Part shown: in pieces, positions 13,251-25,690 of the stretch
Position numbering within the stretch: the stretch's first letter is position 1
Layout: each line of letters opens with the position of its first letter
From: Allacma fusca
Taxonomy: Eukaryota; Arthropoda; Collembola; Symphypleona; Sminthuridae
Direction of reading: 5' to 3'
NCBI GenBank assembly: GCA_947179485.1
Contig: OX359247.1
Span: 4,803,060 to 4,867,059 of the forward strand
DNA: 64,000 nt
Notes under the pieces: generated by a model
Seen by the model: the letters and a program-made list of their open reading frames with translations, nothing else
Databases searched by the model: none
Told to the model about the DNA's origin: nothing
Position numbers and translations under genes: made by a program

Positions 13251-14422
13251 ATGTCGGAACCAATGATAAGGAGGAACTGCTTCAACAACGAAGAAAGAGG
13301 GTCTGTTCTGACCCGGCTCCATGAAACTGGGACGTTGGACGATTTCAAGTCATGCCCTTATAATAAGTCTCATGTCATGGCTGCGAGTCGATTCCAAATA
13401 CATTTGGTGAAGTGTCGGAAGGTAAGTACACATTAGGAATAATTAGTAGACTGACAAATTAGGGGGTAATTAAGAATGGGGCAGTGTGAGAAGGAAGTGT
13501 TTTGGGAGCCGTTGTTGCATTATTAAACACCCCGTGTGTTAATGTATATTTTTATATTTACAGCAAAATCCGGAAAAAGCAGCTCTGATTGATATTTGCC
13601 CCTATAATAACATTCATCATGTCTACAAGGATCAGATGGAACAACATTTGGTGGTGTGTCCACAGTACCATCACTTCCAACGGACAGTGGTCTCCTGTGT
13701 TAAGGCTAGAATGGAACGTGAGGCTGGATTGGGTGAGTTTTGGTCACTCCTTTGATAGCGGACATTCCACTTTGGATGTCTTGTCAAATATCTGACGTAG
13801 GAATTTGAGAAATATTTTATTTAATTGTTGTTTTAAGAACGTGCCGAGTCTGTGCTGAGTGTTTCTAAGAGTGAAAGTGGTTTTTCTGGTGTTAGCCGAC
13901 GCAGTCCGTCTCCACCACCGACCAAGGAGGAACAAGATTACTTGAAGGGTAAGAAAATGAAGTTTATAATGTTATATCACAGACCACCGAGAAGTCGGTA
14001 TTTTAAGGCGTAGTTATAAATTATAAATATTTCTTGAGCATTTAATGCTCGAGCAAAGGTGGACTCTTGTTGCTTGATTTTGAAGTTTAGTGATGGGGGA
14101 AAGGGGTTTGCTTTCTGATCATTTGGAGATATTTTCCTAGTCTGCGCAGATATATTGTTAGTGAGTCTGCATCAAAGAACACTTGTGGAGAATGCTTATG
14201 TGGAAATGAATACATTTTTTGTGCATGTAAACATTAATTTTAGGCTTTGTTGTTGGGGTTGGGGTAAACCAATTTGTATATTAAAATTGGTGAGTGCATG
14301 TTTTCCAAAGTAAAGAAAAATGATAAGCTATTACTGTTGCCTAACCTCTGCATAGGGGGAACATGAAAAATTATGTGATGGAATTAAAATTAATTTAATG
14401 TTGTTCTATAGAGTGGATGTGA
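13251..14422 (+). CDS. GTSF1: GTSF1-like (asterix-type) CHHC zinc-finger protein (4 exons)
   Basis: Small U11-48K-type CHHC zinc-finger protein. GTSF1 family members bind PIWI-piRNA complexes and promote transposon silencing. Exons 13251-13421, 13564-13732, 13838-13948 and 14412-14422 join with GT..AG introns to 153 codons plus TGA. The last exon adds only three codons and the stop. Finger 1 is Cys35, His41, His51, Cys55. Finger 2 is Cys69, His75 (or His76), His85, Cys89. Both finger starts carry the CPYN signature. The remaining tail is Ser/Pro-rich with acidic residues, the part that in known homologues contacts Piwi. Length is close to the family norm (human about 167 aa). A minor alternative is a paralogue of the GTSF1L type. 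AATAAA at about 14612 is a candidate poly(A) signal. Confidence 0.9.
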
Positions 14423-15157
14423 CTGGTAATAAGGAGATCTGACTGATTTTAGGACTGAATTGAAATCAACTACTGATTGTAACAATTTTCCTACTTTTTT
14501 CATGAATTATTGGTGTGTTCCATTTGGATACAAGTATTTTGTTAATTTTTGTACCGATTTTCGAATTGATGTAAGAAATCGATTTTTTTTATTTGGCATT
14601 GAAAAGTTTACAATAAATGGTTTTCCTACTGTAAAACAATCGATCATATGATGCATTACAATAATTATTATTTGCGATAAGAATCTAATTTGTTTAAGTC
14701 GATTCCTGTCCATTTTTATCTACAAATTTGCGAAAGATACTGCTATTTTATTAGCCTGCACACTCAAAATGTACAGTAGTAGCATGTGTTGTGTCGACCT
14801 CACGTGAACTTGCACTTGAATCACTTTATAGAAGGACTATTATTAAGTTACTTTGGTTCCATTAAAGTTGAAAAAGCTGTACTACAGCCACACTTGTTCT
14901 CACCCGTCGGTATTGCAACAAAGTGAACTTCCACTCCATATACCCAAAACAATTATCTTGAAAGCCGGAGCACCACAAATAAGTTGTTATTGTATTTTTA
15001 CAGTAAGGATTCCCAAAACATGAGTTTGTATATAAAGGTATAGAGGCAGAGAATTGTCAATGCATGGATGACATCCACATAAAATATAACAGACTGTACA
15101 CCACGTTTTAAATTTAGTACATTTACGCTTACAGTAACGATTATGATTCCGTGAAAC
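14423..15157. other. Convergent intergenic region between the GTSF1-like and FAF2 genes
   Basis: The 3' UTRs of the plus-strand GTSF1-like gene and the minus-strand FAF2-like gene face each other here. No further gene or repeat is visible. Confidence 0.5.
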
Positions 15158-17257
15158 TTAGGACTCCAGGTCGTACACAAACAACATTTCATTCCTTTGC
15201 AAGCCGAACTCTGAAAATGTGGGTGGATCATCATCATCACTGCTGGGCTTACATGGCAGCGTTCGCTTGGGGAAATTTGTAGCTATCTCAAAGAGATCTG
15301 GAGACATAGGGTGACTAAAAACGAAGTTATATAAGTGCTGCAAAGAAAACAATTAACAATTTCAGGTATACCTTTGCCAGCACACTCAAATATTCAAATT
15401 CTACTAAGAAAATTACAGTTCATGAAATACCTTTAAAGAGTCACTGCTAAGGAAACGACGTTCGAGTCGTTGACCATTTGGGAGTTTAATGATAACCCTA
15501 ATAACGTTAGCGGCATCAGGAGCGGGTTCCTCCTTAAGGTTCATGAGAGTGACGGACTTTCTTTGCTTGACACTCTATATGACACAAACAGCATTACAAA
15601 TTAAAACCACAACCCGAAGTGATTGAACAGTTTAAAAGTTATTCAGTTCGAAAGTCAGATACCTCCTTGCGTTCTATCTCCTCGTCCACAAGTCTTTGTT
15701 TTTCAAGTTCCTCCTGTCGTTTCTTCTCTTCAGCTTCCCTTTTCTTTCTATCTTTCTCTTGGTCAGCTCGAAGGGATTCTAGGTACGCCTCATCTTGCTG
15801 CGCTCGCAACGTCTGGGTCATGCTTCTCTCTAATCGATCTTGCCTTTCCGCGACTAGAAAGGCCTCATTGTCTGCAACTCCTTGGTGCAAACGGGCAAGC
15901 AATTCCTCCGGGTCGATGACTCCTTCGATTCTATAGAAATAATTTGAAATTGGCTCAATTTTTTCAATATAATTTTCGAAACCATCTCCAACAATGCATT
16001 ACCTGCCCACAACTGTCATCCTATTATTCTTCAATACAATCAACGCTAGGAACGGGTATGTATTTTCTCTCAAAGCTTGGGAGGTCCTGTAACCTTCTGG
16101 TTTGCTTACAGAACATGCCCAAAAGATCATGTTTTCGCGAATCAGGTCACGATACCCTTGATTAGGCATGACTAAGCGACAAAATGGGGCAGTATCAATG
16201 TGATCATCACAATGAAGGTACACCAACAAGAACTTCAGCTCCCTCTTCGCTTCCTGCAGTGCTTGACTGTAAGTACCCTGAAGTAATTTCAAGACATTGC
16301 AAATTAAAACATTATTAAACCACAAAGAACATTTAAAGCCCGCAAACATATTCTTTAATCTCGCCAATCAAAACTGCTATAATCATATTACCCTGTAAAA
16401 ATCGGGATGCACAGTTCCAAACTCAGCCTCATACTTTCTAATAAAATCGTCCACATCGACGGCCGGATCTGTGATAGCTATTTTTAAAATGGAAAGTATT
16501 TTAATGATTATTGGCAAAGCACTCAAAAACCAATAGATTCCCACACAATTTCATCATTTTTCGTTTAGTAAGATTATATACCTCGTCTGGGATCCCCACG
16601 AATAAACTGAAGACCATATCCAATGAAATTCCACAGATACCGAAAAAAGAATTCCATGGGGGCAGTAAAAACCTTCCATACCCATGAAAATATAGAAAAT
16701 GTTGGAGGCCTTCTTGCAGGAACTGTTGGGAATCGATTTGATGAAGAAGCTACAGAATTCGAGGCGGAAGAGTTCCCTTGGGGTCTTCTTGAAGTTGTAG
16801 CATTTTGAGCATCAATATGATTGTGATTCTGAAAAGGTGGTTGATCCATCGGCGGTTCGAAGCCCATCTGACCATTGATAGCTGCTATAATATCCCAATT
16901 GTGTCTGTCTAGAACTTGTCTGGACACGTCAATATCTTCCACTCCCGTAATTTGCTGCAAATATAAACAATCAAAATGAACAACCTTCACGGATCAACCC
17001 TTCCACAACATTAATGTACAAACTCATTCCACTATTACTAAAAAAATATTTTGAACTCCTTTAACTTTTATTTCAGGGAGTCTACCAATTATTATACAAA
17101 AACCGACTGCAATCAATAGTGACACACTAACCGCTTAACATAGTAATACTACTAAGATACTTACCTGAAATTCCAGTAGAGTTTCCATTTCCACATCCCC
17201 AATCTGAGGAGGTGGAGGACTGTTGGAATTATCTCCCTCATTCTCCGAAGAACTCAT
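15158..17257 (-). CDS. FAF2: FAS-associated factor 2 / UBXD8-like UBX protein (7 exons)
   Basis: Membrane-anchored UBX-domain adaptor that recruits the p97/VCP ATPase to the ER and lipid droplets in ER-associated degradation. Coding exons: 17165-17257, 16582-16954, 16392-16477, 16003-16277, 15663-15930, 15431-15574, 15158-15337. Phases join to 472 codons plus TAA. Domains: UBA about 18-60, a Ser/Pro linker, a hydrophobic hairpin about 115-150 that anchors the protein without crossing the membrane, a UAS thioredoxin-like domain about 185-300 with the family phrases QGTYSQAL-like, FWAC and ENTYPFLA, a long charged coiled coil about 300-370, and a C-terminal UBX domain about 385-472. Start chosen at 17257, the first ATG before the UBA helix. 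Length is near the human protein (445 aa). Assignment to FAF2 rather than FAF1 rests on the hairpin and the single UBA. Confidence 0.95.
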
Positions 17258-18923
17258 TATAACTATTATAAAAGAGTTTGATGTGATTAACTATTTTAAA
17301 ATTTTATACAACAATAATTTTTCACTCCAAATGATGTCTATGCCGTCAGTCCGTCCCAAACCACCAAATCTGTTAAAATTCCCAATAATTTTCACTATAT
17401 GACCAATTTCATTCAAAGGACTAACACCAAAATGCAGCAAACCACCGCACCGTGACGGTTATTAACAATGCACGCTTAAATGTATTTTAAGAAACAAAAG
17501 AATGCACTTGTATCATTTTTTCGAACGAGGCTAATTTTGTAGAGTCACTTTTGTTGAGGCGAGCACGTTTACTACTTCCTCACACACATTCAGGAAATAA
17601 ATGCAACCTTTGCAAGTAAGTATGTACACTACAAGCTATTTTGAGAATAATTCCAGTAACAAGTGTACTAACTCCAGTCATAACCGTGTATGGTTTCGTC
17701 ATACAATACTTACGTAGCTATTATTCTTTCTATAATTTATTATTTTGTATTTCTAAAATCTAAGTTTATTTTCCTCATCTGATAGACATACTTTGTCCTA
17801 CACCAACTTGAGAATCACAACTTGACTAAACGACTACAAAAACAGAGCTGAAATGACAAATCAAAATATCCACTTGTTTTGGAATTGGAGCAAGTCATCA
17901 GAGAGGCAAGTTTTGTGAGAAGATGTCGCAGAACCAGGAACTATACAAATGCGGGAAATGTAGTTCATTCAAATCCAAACATTATTTACCCTGAGCACCT
18001 ACCTTACCTTACAACCAAGATAAGAGTCAATGTACATACTTATACATGATGTTGGAAACCATACCTTTTGAAAAGGTAAATAGTAAAAAAATATTGAAGT
18101 TATTACCAGATGATTTATCTTATTCAAAAAGTTAGTCCACGAAAATATGCTAACTGTAGTTGACAACTCACCTAGTAGAGTACCCCTTACCATGCGTCCG
18201 TATGTGCATACATATGTTCATACTCTACTCACGCTAACTCCAAAGGCGCTTAGGCTTTTAATGCAACCAAATTTTGCGTAAATGATATGCAGGTCACTAG
18301 TAACTATGGGAATGAATTTGAATAAAATTGGGGAAATCGTTTTGGGTAAATTATTTTTTATTTCCAAACATGAGGCGGAAATGGAGACACGACATGTGCG
18401 GGGTGTTGTGAGACTCTAATTACTACACTTAAGTACCATTTAGTATAAAAAGAGTTGGGCCATCAAAAGAATTCCAAAGTCAAGGATAACTTTCATGACA
18501 AAGACCGACAGCAGACATGTGCATGTGTCATTGCTTCGAAGGATATAAAAGCCAAGTAAATTTTCTCGGCTAGTAAAATGTTCTTAGAGTTCTGAAAAAG
18601 TGTTCTTAAAAATTTCTGGAAAATATTTTAAACATTTTGAAATGTAGTTTGAAAATTCAAGAAAATAATTTAAGAATTTTCTAGAAATTCGTACTCAAAA
18701 AAAATGTTTTCGAAACTAACACGTACGAAAACAATTTAGATGATACGAATACGACACGTTAAAACCATTCATCAACCATTTAGAAACATTTTTGCAGCTA
18801 CTCAGCCGTTACGATTGACATCCCGTAGCAGTCGGTAGTGCTGTAATATTGTAAATTTTGTTTGTGGTTGTTGCTTTTGCCATGAATGGATTTGCATTGT
18901 TTTTGTGGTTACTGAATTATTGA
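17258..18923. other. Region upstream of FAF2, no gene seen
   Basis: It holds the promoter and 5' UTR of the FAF2-like gene at its left end. I see no coding exon, RNA gene or clear repeat in the rest. It ends at the 18-bp satellite. Confidence 0.4.
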
Positions 18924-19302
18924 ATTAGGGTTTGAATCGAAATTAAGGTTTAAATCGAAATTAAGGTTTGAATCGAAATTAAGGTTTGAATCGAAATTAA
19001 GGTTTGAATCGAAATTAAGGTTTGAATCGAAATTAAGGTTTGAATCGAAATTAAGGTTTGAATCGAAATTAAGGTTTGAATCGAAATTAAGGTTTGAATC
19101 GAAATTAAGGTTTGAATCGAAATTAAGGTTTGAATCGAAATTAAGGTTTGAATCGAAATTAAGGTTTGAATCGAAATTAAGGTTTGAATCGAAATTAAGG
19201 TTTGAATCGAAATTAAGGTTTGAATCGAAATTAAGGTTTGAATCGAAATTAAGGTTTGAATCGAAATTAAGGTTTGAATCGAAATTAAGATTTGATCGAA
19301 AT
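18924..19302. repeat. 18-bp satellite, about 20 tandem copies
   Basis: Near-perfect head-to-tail array of an 18-bp unit, GGTTTGAATCGAAATTAA. The first and last units show one or two changes and the interior copies look identical. Because 18 is a multiple of three, the array is open in several frames; the open reading frame on the minus strand is a repeat artefact. Confidence 0.97.
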
Positions 19303-20407
19303 TGTTCAAGTGGTGAATGGTCGATTATTCGCTAAAGTTTGGAAGCGCAAAATTGTTTAGTGAAATTCAAGTTTGGGCGTCAAAGTAATTGTACGTATTG
19401 TATTGGTTTGTGATTCAGATTGAGTTTCACATTTATTTAGAATTTTTTACGGGCGGCACCCATATCATCCATAAAAGGCAAAAGATTTAAAAAACAAAAT
19501 GATTGATTACATTGAGCAGGTTAAGTTAAATCAATAATTATTAAATAATTGATTTGTGATTATGCGTTGTAGTTTTTACAAAACTTATTCTATAATACAG
19601 CACCAGTTGTGGGCTCAAATTACATGTTTCAACATGTAATAATAATTATAATATTTCCCACTGGGAAATGCTTTTTCAGCCACCGTGACAAAATTATTTT
19701 ACCTGCATTCGGAGCTAGCTATTGCTAATTAAATGGTCTTGTTTCAAAACGGTTTGCAATATTTTTGGGGAGAGTAAAAACCATTTGCTATAAATTACCC
19801 GTGAGCTAGCTTTGTTTAATGGTTTTAGGCCTGATTTTTAGGTTAGGTGAATGGTGTATTATATATGCATGGTTCACATAGTATTTCAAGAAACTTGAGC
19901 GGCCAACTAGCTTCACCTTGAACATCTCGACTTTTATTGTCGGGGTATGGCTTGAAGTCCAGTGTGGTCGCTGCGAAGATGGAGGACAGCGAGAAATAAG
20001 TTCGGGTAGGCGATTTGGTATGCTAGACTTATGTAGGCGTACCCATACATGCCAGTTTGGGGGCGTTTACACATGCAAACACATTTTTTGTATGTAAAAT
20101 CAACCGTGTTGTAATAATTGGGTTACGTGGGTAATGATTATTGTTCGAACCAAATTTAGTTTACCCACCTTTCGACGACAACCAGTTAGGCACTCCGGAA
20201 TGTCCAAAAGGTGGGGGGAGCAAAATATTTTAATTAATTTTAGCTGCTCACTCAGTTTCTACAGTCAAACGTATGTATATGCATGGTTACAAATCATATT
20301 TCTCCCGCTAGCTCATACAGTATGTCAAATAATTATTCTTCCTTTTAGAGCCATCTGGCTAAACTATGAATAAAATTTTTACTTGAAAACATTTTGAGAC
20401 TAGTTAG
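19303..20407. other. Non-coding stretch between satellite and transposons
   Basis: AT-rich sequence with short open frames only. No recognised protein, RNA or transposon terminus. Confidence 0.4.
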
Positions 20408-20803
20408 AATATGCCACATGTGATTCAGTCTACATCCGAGAAACAGGGCGACCTCTAGTAGTTAGAATAAACGAACACAAGAGGTCTTAATTTCCAAGAA
20501 AATTCTTGAAAAAGTTTTCGCAAAAGAAAAATGAAAGGATACTAAACCGGCATGTTGTCCTTTTATTTCTGTGTTCGTTTATTCTCCGATGTAGACTGAA
20601 CAGAGCTGTTTTCAAGTCATGTTTTTACGCTGACCCGACCATGGACTAGACTTGGAATTGAATATCACGTCCAAAAATATGTTCAACCTGGACTTGATAT
20701 TTTGACTTGAGACTTGAACATGAATTTTCAAATCAGATTCCTTCACGTCATTTATTACATGACTTGGACATGAATAGGACTTGGAATGTGTGGTGTCAAA
20801 TGA

Positions 20804-20925
20804 CGTGACTTGATCATGACTTGAGACGTGACTTGATCATGACGTGAGACGTGACTTGATCATGACTTGAGACGTGACTTGATCATGACTTGAGACGTGT
20901 CTTGATCATGACATGAACATGGAAC
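20804..20925. repeat. 23-bp tandem repeat inside the hAT element
   Basis: About five imperfect copies of a unit read as GACTTGATCATGACTTGAGAC plus GT. Variants differ by CTTGAG/CGTGAG changes. Such subterminal arrays are common transposase-binding clusters in hAT elements; that role is inferred. Confidence 0.8.
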
Positions 20926-21099
20926 TTCAAGTCAATCAAGTTATATTTAATCATGTTATTGGTCATTAAATGACTAAAGTAACAAATAAAGTTTAAATAT
21001 ATCAACGAGTATTAAAAAATATTATGCAATTCAGGCATCCGTTTCTCCGAAAAAATTTTTAGCGATAGCTTCAGCTCGAACTTTATCGAAATTTAGCAA

Positions 21100-21270
21100 A
21101 TGGGATTTTAATCTTAGTCATGCCTTTATAGACATGCACACCTGAATACTTTCATCCATCATTGTCTCTTTTGGGTTAAAAGAGAGGTTCCAATTGAAAA
21201 TAAGCATTCCATTGGAACCCCATTTGAAGACATACTTAAATAGTTCATTAATGTTTGTCCATTCTAACAC
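21100..21270 (-). pseudogene. hAT transposase C-terminal (dimerisation) remnant
   Basis: One minus-strand frame reads PMECLFSIGTSLLTQKRQ followed by an in-frame stop. This matches the hAT dimerisation-region pattern in which Glu-Arg-Leu-Phe-Ser is followed by a hydrophobic strand and a Lys-Arg. The frame has several stops within 150 bp and the upstream catalytic part is absent. The fragment therefore confirms the hAT origin but encodes nothing functional. Confidence 0.7.
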
Positions 21271-22439
21271 TACACTTTTAACACCAGACAAACCTCTAAT
21301 AAAAAACGCTTTCTCGAAGGTTTAGGACTCCTTGATTGTTCCTGCGAATCTTAGTCAATGTTTCTCAGGTTGGGTAAGGTTTAAAACATGTGCAACCACC
21401 ACTTCCACGACAGTAACGGTAGGGAGTGCGACTTCTGTAGGAATTTGCAACACGTGAGTAAACGTCAACTGCTCGTTTAGACATGGGAATTGCACTTGAG
21501 GATTCAAGTCACTTCTTAAGTCACGTCATGTCGTTTAACTTGAACATGAAATAGACTTGGTTGTCAAGTCTTTTAGAATAACATGGACTTGAATAGACTT
21601 GAACACAAGTTCGTGTTCAAATTTCGTTAAGGAATTGACCCTCTACTTGAAATTTCAAGTCAAAATTTTCGTTTGCACGAACATGACTTGGACTTGGGAC
21701 TTGACTTGAATGAGCCAAGACAGACATATACTTGAAAACAGCTCTGAGACTGAATCACATGTGGTATATTATATGATGCATTAACATAAACCACCGGTAT
21801 TTAAATCTTCTGGGTCGTTGATGTTATTTAAGAAATGCTTTATTTTAACACCATGTGTAAATATAGGTTTCAATTTTAAAGTTCTTCAAAGAAGATTCGC
21901 TATGTAATTTGAAGCTGACTCAATAAAGGGAATAGGCACCCATCTTTGTTTTTCCGTGTATGATTCCTCCATAGTTAAATTGTTAATGGTTTGTTGAGAC
22001 GCCCGCCTTCTTCCTCATTTATTGGAATATTAGAAAAATTTCCCTTCCAAATTTTTCAAGTATTTGAATATAATAGCAATATAATTTGAATACGTAGTGA
22101 AAATGTTTTTTACTTCAAACATTTATAAGTAGCCCATTAATATTCTTAAAATTTATAAAATTGTCAGCGTTCGAAAAAGAGTCACGGATTCAAAAATACT
22201 ACCAATTTTTCAAGGAGCCAAGGAGGAAGTTTTTTCCAAAAGTGTCTTTGTGATTGCAATTAACGGGAATCAATGTTCATATCGTTGCTGAAGAAGCAAA
22301 ATGGTCAACGTGCGCAGGCTTATATAACAGGACGTTATATTGTCCTCTAAGCAATGTAATATTGAAGTTGTATCGTTGTATGGTACGACATGCTAATGTA
22401 AATGTATGATGTTTTATCTCACCTTTATTATGTACGAAG

Positions 22440-22812
22440 TAGTAATGCCAATGGTCTGGTCTGATCCAGATTTTATGAAACTGGTCTGGTCCAAAGCTCA
22501 GACCAGACCATTGGTCTGGTCCAGTTTTTCGGACCAGACCAGACCAAAGACCATGGTCCACAATACCATTGAGAGCAATTAAATAATCATGTTTTATCCA
22601 GTCAAATTCTTCTTTTATCCCTACAAATGACATTTTTAATTTGTTCCATGGGATTTCGTTAACTCATGATTTTTTATTTTGCGACCATGGTACTGTGGTC
22701 TGGTCCAAGTGTTGGTTCAAACCGGACCAGACCATATAAATCTGGGACCAGACCGGACCAGACCAATAACGGACCATTATAAATGGTCCGGACCAGACCA
22801 TTGGCATCCCTA
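22440..22812. mobile_element. Short hAT-type MITE with GGTCTGGTC repeats and 8-bp target duplication
   Basis: The termini TAGTAATGCCAATGGTCTGG (from 22440) and the complement of TAGGGATGCCAATGGTCTGG (to 22812) pair over about 20 bp with two mismatches. They are flanked by an 8-bp direct repeat GTACGAAG (22432-22439 and 22813-22820). The 373-bp body is dominated by copies of TGGTCTGGTCC in both orientations. The 8-bp duplication and terminus type point to hAT. No coding capacity. Confidence 0.88.
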
Positions 22813-23040
22813 GTACGAAGGTGCATGCGAGTATCTATACATAGCATGTTCATCGTACCATGACATTATGGGTGTTCATTTATCCCCCACTTTCTCATCA
22901 CTCACATTTTTTCATCACTCACTCTACAAAAATCATTCCTCCCATTCACCGATTCCCAACCACTACACTATATACTGCCATTCTAATTGCATTAAACCTG
23001 CAGGTGGAATATTTGTGAAATTTTAGGACTTTTGAGGTCG

Positions 23041-23682
23041 ATTTTTTGGAACTGTCATGGGCTAGGACGTTTCCTACTTCCAGTTCCCCAATTCTCAATG
23101 GAATTTCAATCTGATTACAGGTTCCTGACCCCTGACCCGTACTCTTACTAGTTATTGACTGATATCAAGAAATTTCAGTCATGAAATTTCCAAGTTGGAC
23201 TCTGACGATTTTTTGGAACTGTCATGGGCTAGGACGTTTCCTACTTCCAGTTCCCCAATTCTCAATGGAATTTCAATCTGATTACAGGTTCCTGACCCCT
23301 GACCCGTACTCTTACTAGTTATTGACTGATATCAAGAAATTTCAGTCATGAAATTTCCAAGTTGGACTCTGACGATTTTTTGGAACTGTCATGGGCTAGG
23401 ACGTTTCCTACTTCCAGTTCCCCAATTCTCAATGGAATTTCAATCTGATTACAGGTTCCTGACCCCTGACCCGTACTCTTACTAGTTATTGACTGATATC
23501 AAGAAATTTCAGTCATGAAATTTCCAAGTTGGACTCTGACGATTTTTTGGAACTGTCATGGGCTAGGACGTTTCCTACTTCCAGTTCCCCAATTCTCAAT
23601 GGAATTTCAATCTGATTACAGATTCCTGACCCCAGACCCGTACTCTTACTAGTTATTGACTGATATCAAGAAATTTCAGTCA
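23041..23682 (+). repeat. Left arm 167-bp tandem repeats of the Foldback element
   Basis: Units start at 23041, 23208, 23375 and 23542, marked by ATTTTTTGGAACTGTCATGG. The period is 167 bp and the last copy is partial. Copies are nearly identical, with a few changes in the last. Confidence 0.95.
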
Positions 23683-23689
23683 CACAAAT

Positions 23690-24548
23690 AATACAAGTGA
23701 GCCGAAAACCGACACTATGACAAACCCACATCATTGATGGGCCAGCTTGTCTCACTATATACCACTGTATTAATTAAATAATTAATGCCCACACAACAAT
23801 ATTAAGACTACACGCATGTAATCTAAGGGTTTCTGATAATGTTTTTGCCAAATCAAGTTGGCCTACATCTTTTACCAAGGATACACCACCCCGTGCTGTA
23901 TAACCGCATTCACCGGTGCACCACCCCGTTGATCCACACCCAGTGATGCGTCCGTTACGTTACTTTTACCGACAATAACGGAATAACGCCATTTTCTAAC
24001 GTAACGGCTTATATTTGGAGCAGTCAATAACGTAACGGTAACGGAACTAGTGTGTGGTAAAAATTTATCAGAATAACTATTACGCTTAAGCGTGTGTAAA
24101 TAGAAAACGATATTGTAACGTAACGTCACGCCATCAAATAAATATATGCATGTACATTATTATATACTATAATATTATTATATATCTATTATTGGCTTTG
24201 CTTGGAGTAACTGTGCGTGCACATAAACGGGGGAAATATTAACAACTTGAGTTGGTTGTGGATACCCTGGTCCCTGAGCATCATTTATGTATAGGTTACT
24301 GAAAACATGGCAAATTTCAATAGGAAGTTTTTGACCTTTTTTTGCTCAATCCACACGCTTTTGCTCACAAAGAAACAGTGTGTGATCGGCTTACGAATTC
24401 AGTTTTGGTTCTAACGAAGTTTTTAGTAGATAAGAACTAACCATGGAGAATACTGCTGCTTGTAAAAGGAGAAAAATGAATTTGAAAAAAGGACAAATGT
24501 TGTAATTTCCACACTGGGTAGTCGGGATGCGGATCACATTGCAGGTGA
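23690..24548. other. Central spacer of the Foldback element with AACGTAACG-rich segment
   Basis: Non-coding. The part 23940-24130 begins CAGTGATGCGTCCGTTACG and ends with an imperfect complement (GTAACGTAACGTCACGCC), with further AACGTAACG words inside. This resembles a decayed hAT-type MITE nested in the spacer, but I find no matching target duplication. Confidence 0.4.
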
Positions 24549-25690
24549 ATCAAGAATTTCTTGATATCAGTCAATAACTAGTAAGAGTACGGGTCAGGGG
24601 TCAGGAATCTGTAATCAGATTGAAATTCCATTGAGAATTGGGGAACTGGAAGTAGGAAACGTCCTTGCCCATGACAGTTCCAAAAAATCGTCAGAGTCCA
24701 ACTTGGAAATTTCATGACTGAAATTTCTTGATATCAGTCAATAACTAGTAAGAGTACGGGTCAGGGGTCAGGAACCTGTAATCAGATTGAAATTCCATTA
24801 AGAATTGGGGAACTGGAAGTAGGAAACGTCCTAGCCCATGACAGTTCCAAAAAATCGTCAGAGTCCAACTTGGAAATTTCATGACTGAAAGTTCTTGATA
24901 TCAGTCAATAACTAGTAAGAGTACGGGTCAGGGGTCAGGAATCTGTAATCAGATTGAAATTCCATTGAGAATTGGGGAACTGGAAGTAGGAAACGTCCTT
25001 GCCCATGACAGTTCCAAAAAATCGTCAGAGTCCAACTTGGAAATTTCATGACTGAAATTTCTTGATATCAGTCAATAACTAGTAAGAGTACGGGTCAGGG
25101 GTCAGGAACCTGTAATCAGATTGAAATTCCATTAAGAATTGGGGAACTGGAAGTAGGAAACGTCCTAGCCCATGACAGTTCCAAAAAATCGTCAGAGTCC
25201 AACTTGGAAATTTCATGACTGAAAGTTCTTGATATCAGTCAATAACTAGTAAGAGTACGGGTCAGGGGTCAGGAACCTGTAATCAGATTGAAATTCCATT
25301 AAGAATTGGGGAACTGGAAGTAGGAAACGTCCTAGCCCATGACAGTTCCAAAAAATCGTCAGAGTCCAACTTGGAAATTTCATGACTGAAATTTCTTGAT
25401 ATCAGTCAATAACTAGTAAGAGTACGGGTCAGGGGTCAGGAATCTGTAATCAGATTGAAATTCCATTGAGAATTGGGGAACTGGAAGTAGGAAACGTCCT
25501 TGCCCATGACAGTTCCAAAAAATCGTCAGAGTAAAACTTGGAAATTTCATGACTGAAATTTCTTGATATCAGTCAATAACTAGTAAGAGTACGGGTCAGG
25601 GGTCAGGAATCTGTAATCAGATTGAAATTCCATTGAGAATTGGGGAACTGGTAGTAGGAAACTGCTTGACCTTTGACAGTCCTACAAAAT
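24549..25690 (-). repeat. Right arm 167-bp tandem repeats of the Foldback element, inverted
   Basis: About seven units in the orientation opposite to the left arm, marked by TTCCAAAAAATCGTCAGAG at intervals of about 167-168 bp. Variants CTTGCCCATG/CTAGCCCATG alternate between units, so pairs of units may have been amplified together. The outermost unit is diverged (CAGTCCTACAAAATCGACC). Confidence 0.95.

Larger units (their letters stand above)
20601..21746. mobile_element. Non-autonomous hAT transposon with 8-bp target duplication
   Basis: Terminal inverted repeats are perfect over 16 bp: CAGAGCTGTTTTCAAG at 20601-20616 and its complement at 21731-21746. They are flanked by the 8-bp direct repeat AGACTGAA (20593-20600 and 21747-21754). 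CAGAG termini plus an 8-bp duplication are the hallmark of hAT. The 1,146-bp body is rich in ACTTGA/CATGA words and keeps a decayed transposase C-terminus. It cannot be autonomous. Confidence 0.92.
20408..21770. mobile_element. Palindromic MITE-like element, split by a hAT insertion
   Basis: The outer 20408-20600 and 21755-21770 segments form the two ends of one inverted-repeat element. The left end, AATATGCCACATGTGATTCA and onwards to about 20440, is complementary to the sequence that runs from about 20584 to 20600 and continues at 21755-21770 once the hAT and one copy of its target duplication are left out. A second inner inverted pair, AATAAACGAACACA (about 20466) and TGTGTTCGTTTATT (about 20571), shows that the palindrome is longer. 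Pre-insertion length would be about 210 bp. Superfamily not identified, and no clear target duplication of its own was found. Confidence 0.65.

Noticed and set aside
18950-19309. 119-codon ORF of repeated LISIQT on the minus strand
   Set aside because: Pure by-product of the 18-bp satellite; no start context or unique sequence.
23872-24129. Minus-strand ORF and imperfect inverted ends in the Foldback spacer as a complete nested hAT
   Set aside because: Right end lacks the CAGTG terminus and no 8-bp target duplication is present.
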